NCBI GenBank assembly: GCA_000620205.1
Contig: JHVP01000008.1
Coordinates: 62,001-126,000 of the forward strand
Length of the DNA: 64,000 bases
From: Geodermatophilaceae bacterium URHA0031
GTDB taxonomy: Bacteria; Actinomycetota; Actinomycetes; Mycobacteriales; Geodermatophilaceae
Direction: 5' to 3'
Part shown: piece by piece, positions 1 through 5,352 of the stretch
Numbering within the stretch: position 1 is the first letter of the stretch
How the letters are laid out: each line of letters starts with the position of its first letter
Notes under the pieces: generated by a model
Seen by the model: only the letters and a program-made list of their open reading frames with translations
What the model was told of the DNA's origin: nothing
The model's database searches: none
Program-made: the position numbers and the translations under genes

Positions 1-186
1 CGGGTCGCCGGCCGCCGCTTCGCCGTCGCACCGGACACCGACTTCGCCGCGGTCCGCGAGGCCCGGCTGGACGCCCTCGGCGACCTGGTCGCCGAGCACG
101 CGGACACCGACGCGCTCTGGCGGCTGATCGAGTCCGGGCCACCCACCGGCCTGCCGGTGCTCGCGAGCGGGGTCAGCCCGCGCTGA
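1..186 (+). CDS. C-terminal fragment of an unrecognised protein
   Basis: Frame 1 is open from the first base of the window to the TGA at 184-186, giving the last 61 residues of a protein whose start lies outside. The fragment is rich in Ala, Asp and Arg, with an amphipathic stretch (AAVREARLDALGDLVAEH) and a Gly/Pro-rich end. I see no diagnostic motif and cannot name a family. Codon use (G or C at third positions) is typical of the window, so it is probably a real gene end. Its stop lies inside the 3' end of the convergent thioesterase gene, a 14-nt tail-to-tail overlap. Confidence 0.55.
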   Translation, partial: RVAGRRFAVAPDTDFAAVREARLDALGDLVAEHADTDALWRLIESGPPTGLPVLASGVSPR

Positions 187-562
187 GCAGCGCGCGCACG
201 TCGTCCGGCCAGGGGGTCGGGCGGCCGTCTGCGGTGGCCACGTAGGTGGTGCGGACCGTGCAGCAGGGCCGGTCGCCCACCCGCACGGTGAAGACCAGGG
301 TGAGGCTGGTGCGGCCCAACCCCGCCAGCTCGACGTCGACCGCCACCGTGTCGCCGTACCGGGCGGAGGAGACCCAGTCCAGCGCGCTGGCCTTGACGAA
401 GTACTCCAGCCCGCGCTCGACCAGCGCCTGCCAGGGCAGCCCGCGCGCCGCCCACCAGGCGTTCACCGCCTCGTCGGCCCAGGTCAGGTAGTGCGCGTTG
501 AAGACCACCCCCTGCTGGTCGCACTCGACGAACCGGACCGGAGCACTCCACACCTCGGGCAC
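173..562 (-). CDS. Acyl-CoA thioesterase, YbgC/4HBT hotdog fold
   Basis: 129 residues, the usual length for a single hotdog-fold thioesterase of the 4-hydroxybenzoyl-CoA thioesterase class, which hydrolyses acyl-CoA esters in the cytoplasm. The family signature is near the N terminus: a catalytic Asp (about D15), then QQGVVFNAHYLTW, matching D-x-x-G-x-V-x-(N/H)-x-x-Y. The rest alternates beta strands as expected. The start is the GTG at 560-562; a TAGCCT -10 box lies 7 nt upstream, so the transcript is probably leaderless. It is divergent from the FMN protein gene and shares a 49-nt promoter gap with it. Substrate cannot be told. Confidence 0.85.
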   Translation of the reverse strand: MPEVWSAPVRFVECDQQGVVFNAHYLTWADEAVNAWWAARGLPWQALVERGLEYFVKASALDWVSSARYGDTVAVDVELAGLGRTSLTLVFTVRVGDRPCCTVRTTYVATADGRPTPWPDDVRALLSAG

Positions 563-569
563 GGGACGC

Positions 570-575
570 AGGCTA
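570..575 (-). promoter_or_regulatory. Leaderless -10 box for the thioesterase gene
   Basis: On the minus strand TAGCCT is followed by 7 nt and the GTG start at 562. The spacing puts transcription start at or next to the start codon. Confidence 0.5.
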
Positions 576-599
576 CGGACGCCTCCTCCGGACGGCCGC

Positions 600-605
600 T
601 ACCGT
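600..605 (+). promoter_or_regulatory. Leaderless -10 box for the PPOX gene
   Basis: TACCGT followed by 6 nt (CGACCC) and the GTG at 612. No Shine-Dalgarno sequence is present between them. Confidence 0.5.
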
Positions 606-611
606 CGACCC

Positions 612-1232
612 GTGCAGCCCGCCCTGGAGACCCAGCCCACCGACGCGGAGGTCCTGGCCGGCTACCGCGCGCCCTCCCAGCTCGTCCGGGACAAGGTGAT
701 CGACCGCGTCGACGAGCACTGCCGGGCGTTCATCGCCCTCTCCCCCTTCGCCACGCTGGCCACCGCCGACGCCGACGGCTTCCCCGAGATCTCACCCCGC
801 GGCGGCGACCCGGGCTTCGTGCACGTCCTCGACGAGCACCGGCTGGCACTGCCCGACCGGCAGGGCAACAACCGGGTCGACAGCCTGCGCAACCTCACCG
901 TCAACCCGCGCGCCGCTCTGCTCTTCTTCGTGCCCGGGGCCGAGGAGACGCTCAAGGTCTTCGGGACGACGTCGATCGTCGAGGCCGACGCCCTGGGCAT
1001 CGACCTGGTCGAGTTCGGCCGGGCGCCCCGGTCGGTGGTCGTGCTGACCGTGCAGCGGGCCTACTTCCACTGCGGCAAGGCGGTGATGCGCTCGGGGTTG
1101 TGGGACCCGGAGCGGCAGGTCGACCGGTCGACGATGACCCCGTTCGGCCAGGTGCTCAGGGACCACTGCCAGCTCGAGACCCCGCTGCCCGACGACGCCA
1201 CGATCCGCGCGGACCTGGCGCTCGAGCTGTGA
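612..1232 (+). CDS. FMN-dependent pyridoxamine-phosphate-oxidase-like protein (MSMEG_1061 type)
   Basis: 206 residues from the GTG at 612, chosen because a TACCGT -10 box sits 6 nt upstream and because the longer upstream frame has no family similarity. The sequence runs FIALSPFATLATADADGFPEISPRGG, then RQGNNRVDSLRNLTVNPRAALLFFVPG, typical of the split-barrel PPOX flavoprotein class; the NNRxDS and FVPG segments line the FMN/F420 site in relatives. The C-terminal part has RAYFHCGKAVMRSGLW, as in the MSMEG_1061 group. Likely a cytoplasmic flavin-dependent reductase or oxidase; the substrate is unknown. A conserved intergenic repeat starts one base after its stop. Confidence 0.85.
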   Translation: MQPALETQPTDAEVLAGYRAPSQLVRDKVIDRVDEHCRAFIALSPFATLATADADGFPEISPRGGDPGFVHVLDEHRLALPDRQGNNRVDSLRNLTVNPRAALLFFVPGAEETLKVFGTTSIVEADALGIDLVEFGRAPRSVVVLTVQRAYFHCGKAVMRSGLWDPERQVDRSTMTPFGQVLRDHCQLETPLPDDATIRADLALEL

Positions 1233-1290
1233 GAGGACCCCCTCCTCCCCACCCCTCGCAGGCTCGGGGCGGTGCCCTGAAGGGGGCCGA
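1233..1290 (+). repeat. Repeat family B, copy 1 (post-stop structured element)
   Basis: Starts immediately after the TGA of the PPOX gene with GAGGACCCCC and ends GGGGGCCG. CCCCCT (1238-1243) pairs with AGGGGG (1281-1286) around a loop containing CCTCGCAGGCTCGGGGCGG, a loop shared with the copies at 22143 and 24627. Possibly a terminator. Confidence 0.65.
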
Positions 1291-1327
1291 GGACCGACGG
1301 AAGCCACTTCTTGTCGGTGGCCGGCCG

Positions 1328-1333
1328 TAGCGT
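1328..1333 (+). promoter_or_regulatory. Leaderless -10 box for the VOC gene
   Basis: TAGCGT, then 6 nt (CCCGGC) and the ATG at 1340; no Shine-Dalgarno sequence. Confidence 0.5.
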
Positions 1334-1339
1334 CCCGGC

Positions 1340-1765
1340 ATGGCCTACCTCTTCCAGGTGACGATCGACGCCACCGCGCCGCACCCGCTCGCCGACTGGT
1401 GGGCGGAGGCCCTGGGCTGGGAGCGCGAGCCGACCGACGAGGCGTTCATCCGCCGGATGGTCGCCGAGGGCCACGCCACGGAGTCCGAGACGATGCTGCA
1501 CGACGGCCGGCTGGTCTGGGCGGTGGGCGCCGCGATCCGGCACCCCACCGACGCCGCACCGCGGGTGCTCTTCCAGCAGGTGCCCGAGCCCAAGACGGTC
1601 AAGAACCGGGTGCACCTCGACGTCCGGGTCGGCCCGGACGCCGTCGACAGCGAGGTCGCCCGGCTGACGGCGCGGGGTGCGACGGTGCTGCACCACGGCC
1701 GGCAGGGCCCCTACCGCTGGGTCACGATCGCCGATCCGGAGGGCAACGAGCTCTGCCTCACCTGA
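1340..1765 (+). CDS. VOC / glyoxalase-like domain protein
   Basis: 141 residues, a single vicinal-oxygen-chelate domain of the glyoxalase-like 6 type. Features seen: N-terminal strand FQVTIDATAPHPLADWWAEALGW, where the phrase LADWW.EALGW is typical; the central KNRVHLDVRVG strand with the His of the metal or substrate position; and the end RWVTIADPEGNELCLT, the usual DPEGNE(F/L)C ending. These proteins include dioxygenases, resistance proteins and isomerases, so the reaction cannot be assigned. It is a single gene with its own leaderless promoter, followed by the small convergent gene ending at 1782. Confidence 0.85.
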   Translation: MAYLFQVTIDATAPHPLADWWAEALGWEREPTDEAFIRRMVAEGHATESETMLHDGRLVWAVGAAIRHPTDAAPRVLFQQVPEPKTVKNRVHLDVRVGPDAVDSEVARLTARGATVLHHGRQGPYRWVTIADPEGNELCLT

Positions 1766-1781
1766 CCGGCCGGGTTCCCGC

Positions 1782-1991
1782 TCAGCCCAGCCGCAGTTCG
1801 CGCTCGACCTCGCGCTCGGCCTTCCGCTCGGCGACCGCGCGCTGGGCGAGCAGTCGCCGGCGCTCCTTGTGCGGCCGGCGGCCCGATCGGTAGCGGGCGT
1901 CCTCGACCAGCTGGAAGGCAGCCAGCGCACTGGCCCGCACGGCCGTCTGGAGTGGGACCTCGACCGGGTGGACCGGCTCGGCAGTGCTCAT
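1782..1991 (-). CDS. Small basic hypothetical protein
   Basis: 69 residues from the ATG at 1989-1991. The central part is alpha-helical (TAVRASALAAFQLVEDARY) and the C-terminal half is a charged helix (RRPHKERRRLLAQRAVAERKAEREVERELR) that could form a coiled coil. No known domain was recognised. Codon use is biased as in neighbouring genes. It is antisense-neighbour to a MazF/PemK-like gene 222 bp away but on the opposite strand, so it is not in the usual antitoxin-toxin arrangement. An upstream in-frame extension exists, but the ATG here gives a cleaner N terminus. Confidence 0.5.
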   Translation of the reverse strand: MSTAEPVHPVEVPLQTAVRASALAAFQLVEDARYRSGRRPHKERRRLLAQRAVAERKAEREVERELRLG

Positions 1992-2199
1992 CAGGCTGCT
2001 CTTTCCCCCGTGGTGGCCGGTGTTCGACCGCCAGTGCAAGTGTGGCCCGCCGGATCGCATCTCAACCGCGATGTGACCTGTCAGTCCCGTTCCGCGCACG
2101 GACCATCACACGCGGGGTGGGTCCGCAGCCGGACGCCGCGCGGAGGCGCGCAGGCCCCGGCGGCGTGTCGCCGGTTGCCACGCCGCAGCCGCCATCCCC

Positions 2200-2205
2200 T
2201 ACCGT
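2200..2205 (+). promoter_or_regulatory. Leaderless -10 box for the PemK/MazF-like gene
   Basis: TACCGT followed by 7 nt and the ATG at 2213. This spacing decided the start among several in-frame candidates. Confidence 0.5.
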
Positions 2206-2212
2206 CCGGTGG

Positions 2213-2827
2213 ATGGCGAGCAGTGCGTGGCGCAGGGTCCTGGGTCGGCTGGTGGACGTCGCCGTCCGGCAGGGCAGCGAGGAGTTGTCCCGGCGCACCC
2301 GGGGCGACCGCTCCCCGACGGCGCCGCGCCCGTCCGCACCCCGCCGCTCCGCCCCGTCCCGGCCCACCCCCGCCGACCAGCCGCGGGCCACCCTGCCGCC
2401 GGCCGGGCCACCCCGGCGCCGCGGCCTGGTCACCGAGTACACCGGTCCGCTGCGGTTGGAGTACCGCCCGCACGACGACGACCGGCCGGACCCGGGCGAG
2501 GTGGTCTGGGCCTGGGTGCCCTTCGAGGAGGAGGACGGCCGTGGCAAGGACCGGCCGGTGCTGGTGGTCGGCCGCGACGGCGACGCCCTGCTGGCCCTGA
2601 TGCTGAGCAGCAAGGACCACGACCTCGACGCCGACGACGAGGCCCGGCACGGCCGGCACTGGGTGGACGTGGGCACCGGCGCCTGGGACCGGCAGGGGCG
2701 CCCCAGCGAGGTGCGGGTCGACCGGGTGCTGCGGATCGACCCGGCCGACGTCCGCCGCGAGGGCGCGGCGCTGGACCGCGCGCGGTTCGACGAGGTCGCG
2801 GCCGAGGTGCACCGCCGCCGCGACTAG
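2213..2827 (+). CDS. PemK/MazF-family protein with a long N-terminal extension
   Basis: 204 residues. The first 75 or so are basic and Pro/Arg-rich, with a likely N-terminal helix (AWRRVLGRLVDVAVRQGSEEL) and a disordered stretch. The C-terminal 120 residues match the PemK/MazF endoribonuclease fold: PGEVVWAWVPFEEEDGRGKDRPVLVV, then LALMLSSKDHD, and a VRVDRVLRIDPADV strand, corresponding to the G(D/E)xxxxxxPxxxxxGxK-RP-V-V pattern and the later D/RxxxI(R/D) segment. Members cut single-stranded RNA, but this actinobacterial subgroup is largely untested. No antitoxin-like gene lies next to it on the same strand. Toxin activity is therefore inference. Confidence 0.7.
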   Translation: MASSAWRRVLGRLVDVAVRQGSEELSRRTRGDRSPTAPRPSAPRRSAPSRPTPADQPRATLPPAGPPRRRGLVTEYTGPLRLEYRPHDDDRPDPGEVVWAWVPFEEEDGRGKDRPVLVVGRDGDALLALMLSSKDHDLDADDEARHGRHWVDVGTGAWDRQGRPSEVRVDRVLRIDPADVRREGAALDRARFDEVAAEVHRRRD

Positions 2828-2843
2828 CGGACCGACCCCGGGA

Positions 2844-3116
2844 TCAGCTGTCCAGGTCCCCGTCGCGCTGGGTGCGCGGGCGCAGGTGGTAGACCCCGGC
2901 CGAGTCGGTCAGCGACTGCAGGTCGTAGCGGTGCACGACCTTCGGCCCGCCGTGCAGGTGCACGTGGGTGATCGTCGGCAACGGGTCCCCGTGCCGGGCC
3001 TCGCGGATCTCCACCCGGCCGTCGAGCGGGCCGCCGACGAAGAGCAGCACGGCATCGGTGTCCTCCGCGCTGCTCACGGCGTCGGCACTCGCTTCTCCCT
3101 CGATCGACTGGCGCAC
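2844..3116 (-). CDS. Small conserved hypothetical protein with FVGGPLDGR motif
   Basis: 90 residues from the GTG at 3114-3116; a TACCCT -10 box is 7 nt upstream on the minus strand. The core reads AVLLFVGGPLDGRVEI ... PTITHVHLHGGPKVVHRYDLQSL, a small beta-rich protein. The GGPLDGR phrase recurs in many short actinobacterial hypothetical proteins, but I know no function for it. The His-rich THVHLHGG might bind a metal; that is speculation. It ends 17 nt from the convergent PemK/MazF-like gene. Confidence 0.6.
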   Translation of the reverse strand: MRQSIEGEASADAVSSAEDTDAVLLFVGGPLDGRVEIREARHGDPLPTITHVHLHGGPKVVHRYDLQSLTDSAGVYHLRPRTQRDGDLDS

Positions 3117-3123
3117 CCGGACC

Positions 3124-3129
3124 AGGGTA
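3124..3129 (-). promoter_or_regulatory. Leaderless -10 box for the FVGGPLDGR gene
   Basis: TACCCT on the minus strand, 7 nt before the GTG at 3116. Confidence 0.45.
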
Positions 3130-3182
3130 GGCGCGTGCCCGGCCCCTCAGCGGCGGGTCCACAGGGGTGTCGCGGACACCGG

Positions 3183-4244
3183 TCAGCGGGACCGGGGCCG
3201 CAGCACCCGGGCCAGCAGCGGCGCGGAGAACAGCATCACGAACAGCCGCAGCACCTGCACCGACAGCACGAACGTCGCGTCGGCACCGCTGCCGGTGGCG
3301 GTGGCGAGCACCGCGTAGAGCCCGCCGGGTGTGGTCGCCAGGTAGCCGTCGAGCAGGGTCACCCCCGCGGCGCGGGACAGCACGACCCCCAGCCCGGCGC
3401 AGGCGACGACCGCCCCGACGATGAGCGCCAGGGCCAGCGGGAGCGCGCGGCCGACCAGCCGCAGGCTGTCCCGGGTGAAACCGAGCCCCACCTGCAGCCC
3501 GATCGCCAGGAACCCGGCCGCCTCGACGACCGCCGGTACGCCGGCGTCCCGGGACAGGCCGGTCAGGTCCAGGGCGGCGGCGACCGCGAGCGGGCCGAGC
3601 AGCGCGCCGACCGGCACCCGGCTGACCCGGCCCAGCAGCACGCCCACGGCGACGCAGACCCCGGTGAAAAGCAGTCCGGCCGGCCAGCCGGGTCCGTCGT
3701 CGCCCGGCGGGGTCCCGCCACCGGAGGAGGCGCCGTAGACCGTCGTCGCCACGATGGGCATGGCCACCACGATGAGCAGCACCCGCAGGTACTGCAGGAC
3801 GGCGACCACCTGCTCGTCGGCGCCGAGGTCGCGGGCCATCGCGGTGATCCCCGAGGCACCGCCGGCGATCATCGAGAACGCGCCGGTCACCGGGCTGACC
3901 CCCCGCTGCAGCCGCATCAGCTGCCCGGCGAGCAGGCTGACCAGCAGGGTCGCGACGGTCACGGCGAGCACCGGCAGCCAGTGCTCGGCGATCGTGCGCA
4001 GCGTGCCCGTCTGCACCAGGGCGCCGATCGAGACCCCGATGACCGCCTGCGCGCCGATCCCGGCCGGGCGGGGCAGCGTCAGCCGGGTGCGACCCAGCAG
4101 CGCCCGCCCGAGCCCGGCGACCAGCCCGCCGAACAGCGGGGCGGAGGGCACCCCGAGCAGGGCCAGCAGCGCGCCGGCGGCCACCGCGACCGCGAGGACG
4201 GCGCCCCAGTCGAGCCCCCGTCGTCCGCCGTCCACCGCCGCCAC
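3183..4244 (-). CDS. AbrB-family membrane protein (putative transporter or regulator)
   Basis: 353 residues with about nine to ten hydrophobic segments arranged as two similar halves. This matches the AbrB / 'ammonia monooxygenase-like' duplication family, not the DNA-binding AbrB. Landmarks are LGVPSAPLFGGLVAGL near the N terminus, AVIGVSIGALVQTG, and GAFSMIAGGASGITAMARDLGADEQVVAVLQYLRVLLIV, the most conserved stretch of the family. The second half repeats LGPLAVAAALDLTG and TTPGGLYAVLA. Function of the family is poorly known. The start is the GTG at 4242-4244. It lies 15 nt downstream of the winged-helix regulator and could be the last gene of that transcript. Confidence 0.8.
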   Translation of the reverse strand: MAAVDGGRRGLDWGAVLAVAVAAGALLALLGVPSAPLFGGLVAGLGRALLGRTRLTLPRPAGIGAQAVIGVSIGALVQTGTLRTIAEHWLPVLAVTVATLLVSLLAGQLMRLQRGVSPVTGAFSMIAGGASGITAMARDLGADEQVVAVLQYLRVLLIVVAMPIVATTVYGASSGGGTPPGDDGPGWPAGLLFTGVCVAVGVLLGRVSRVPVGALLGPLAVAAALDLTGLSRDAGVPAVVEAAGFLAIGLQVGLGFTRDSLRLVGRALPLALALIVGAVVACAGLGVVLSRAAGVTLLDGYLATTPGGLYAVLATATGSGADATFVLSVQVLRLFVMLFSAPLLARVLRPRSR

Positions 4245-4259
4245 TCTGCCCCGGTCCCG

Positions 4260-4592
4260 TCAGGTGTCCGTGCGGGCCCCGTCCCGGGGTGCGTCGAGGG
4301 GGGCCTCGACGATGCGGCGGAGCTCGGCGACGTGCGCGGAGAAGGCGGCCCGCCCGCTCTTGGTCAGGCCCAGGCTGGTGCGCTGCCGCGAGGCGATCGT
4401 CGCCTTCCGCACCGCCACGTACCCGGCCTCCTCCAGCTGCTTGACGTGCTTGGAGAGCACCGAGTCGCTGATCCCGACCGAGTCCCGGACGACGGAGAAC
4501 TCCATCGTGTCGACCGCCGCCAGCAGCCCGCAGATCTGCAGCCGCGGCGGCGGGTGGATGACCGCGTCGAAGCGCGGCGCGACGGCGGTCAC
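4260..4592 (-). CDS. Winged-helix transcriptional regulator (ArsR/MarR-like, single domain)
   Basis: 110 residues with one winged-helix domain: PPRLQICGLLAAVDTMEFSVVRDSVGISDSVLSKHVKQLEEAGYVAVRKA holds the recognition helix (SDSVLSKHVKQLEEAGYV) and the wing follows (RQRTSLGLTKSGRAAFSAHV). This is the 'winged helix DNA-binding' type that often pairs with a membrane protein gene. The GTG start at 4590-4592 overlaps the TGA of a 23-codon reading frame that itself begins on the stop of the upstream membrane gene. It probably binds the 8-bp inverted repeat in the promoter at 5105-5132. Confidence 0.8.
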   Translation of the reverse strand: MTAVAPRFDAVIHPPPRLQICGLLAAVDTMEFSVVRDSVGISDSVLSKHVKQLEEAGYVAVRKATIASRQRTSLGLTKSGRAAFSAHVAELRRIVEAPLDAPRDGARTDT

Positions 4593-4660
4593 CGCCGGCC
4601 GCGCAGCTCGGCCACCCGGGCGCGGCCGTGCAGCCGGCCGAGCACGCCGGTGGCGGTCAC
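4589..4660 (-). CDS. Possible 23-residue coupling ORF between membrane gene and regulator
   Basis: A frame of 23 codons plus stop runs from a GTG overlapping the membrane gene's TGA (4657-4660) to a TGA overlapping the regulator's GTG (4589-4592). Both junctions are GTGA. Its last residues, VAELRGRR, resemble the last residues of the upstream protein, AAELRGER, so it may derive from a duplicated gene end. Whether it makes a peptide or only passes ribosomes on is unknown. Confidence 0.3.
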   Translation of the reverse strand: MTATGVLGRLHGRARVAELRGRR

Positions 4661-5103
4661 CGCTCGCCCCGCAGCTCGGCGGCGTAGACCCGCCCCCAGT
4701 GCCGGCCGAACAGGATGACCGCGAGCCCGAGGACGGCGCCCGCGGGCACCATCACCCAGTGCTGACCGTGACCCTCGGCCAGCACGAACGCCGGCACGAG
4801 GACGGCCAGCACCAGCGCGCTCCAGACGAGCATCACCCGCCAGGTCACGTTCACCCAGATGCCGGTGATCCGCTTGTAGGCCGCCACCAGCGCACCCAGC
4901 GAGGCACCGAAGACGACCAGCGCGGGGAACGTGACCCACAGCGAGTCGAAGGCGTAGGAGGACAGGAAGCCGAAGAGCAGCAGCCCCAGTGCGACGTCGT
5001 ACCACCACGGTGCCACGACCCGGTCGGCCAGCGCGGCGCGGTCGGCGTCCAGGGCGGCCAGCTGGGCGGCGGCGACGTCCCGGTCGATCTCGTTGCTTTC
5101 CAT
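4657..5103 (-). CDS. Four-helix membrane protein, partner of the winged-helix regulator
   Basis: 148 residues. An N-terminal amphipathic helix (DRDVAAAQLAALDADRAALADRV) precedes four hydrophobic segments: WYDVALGLLLFGFLSSYAF, FPALVVFGASLGALVAAY, VMLVWSALVLAVLVPAFVLA and HWVMVPAGAVLGLAVILFG. The layout resembles the small membrane proteins encoded beside HTH_27-type regulators in actinobacteria; the role is unknown. Start is the ATG at 5101-5103. The promoter upstream has TTGACG as -35 and an inverted repeat in the spacer, so the pair is probably self-repressed by the regulator. Confidence 0.7.
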   Translation of the reverse strand: MESNEIDRDVAAAQLAALDADRAALADRVVAPWWYDVALGLLLFGFLSSYAFDSLWVTFPALVVFGASLGALVAAYKRITGIWVNVTWRVMLVWSALVLAVLVPAFVLAEGHGQHWVMVPAGAVLGLAVILFGRHWGRVYAAELRGER

Positions 5104-5104
5104 G

Positions 5105-5132
5105 GTGGAAAGACTGACGCACGACTTTCCAC
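5105..5132 (-). promoter_or_regulatory. Operator-like inverted repeat in the promoter of the membrane/regulator operon
   Basis: GTGGAAAG (5105-5112) and CTTTCCAC (5125-5132) are perfect 8-bp inverted repeats 12 nt apart. On the minus strand TTGACG (5135-5140) is just upstream as a -35 box, so one arm lies in the -35/-10 spacer and the other at the transcription start. This is a classic repressor position. Confidence 0.6.
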
Positions 5133-5193
5133 TTCGTCAAGAGACACCGCCCCTGTCCTCACACGGGTCCTCGTGGTCTGATGAGCGCGAACT

Positions 5194-5334
5194 GCGACGG
5201 CAGTGGAGGAAGCCCGGTGGAACCCCGGCGCGGTCCCGCCACTGTGATCCGGCCGGCGCCCTCGGGGGTCGGCCGGAGAGCCAGGAACTCCCGCCGTCGC
5301 CTCCTGCCACCTCCGGGCGTGGACACCCGGGGAG
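5194..5334 (+). promoter_or_regulatory. Cobalamin (B12) riboswitch with SD-sequestering hairpin
   Basis: The aptamer shows the conserved cores GAAGCCCGGTGGAA, CGCCACTGTG and the B12 box AGCCAGGAACTC (5280-5291). The closing helix is GCGACGGC (5194-5201) with GCCGTCGC (5293-5300). Downstream, CTCCGGG (5311-5317) can pair with CCCGGGGAG (5326-5334), the segment that carries the Shine-Dalgarno sequence of the gene starting at 5353. This suggests translational control: with B12 bound, the operon for cobalt uptake and B12 synthesis is shut. Confidence 0.93.
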
Positions 5335-5352
5335 AGGACCAGTGGTCTACCC

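Noticed and set aside
1782-2827. Small gene at 1782-1991 as antitoxin of the PemK/MazF-like gene
   Set aside because: It is on the opposite strand and separated by 222 bp; type II antitoxins are normally upstream on the same strand.
2886-4718. Long plus-strand frame across the AbrB and regulator genes
   Set aside because: It reads opposite clear minus-strand membrane and winged-helix proteins and is low-complexity.
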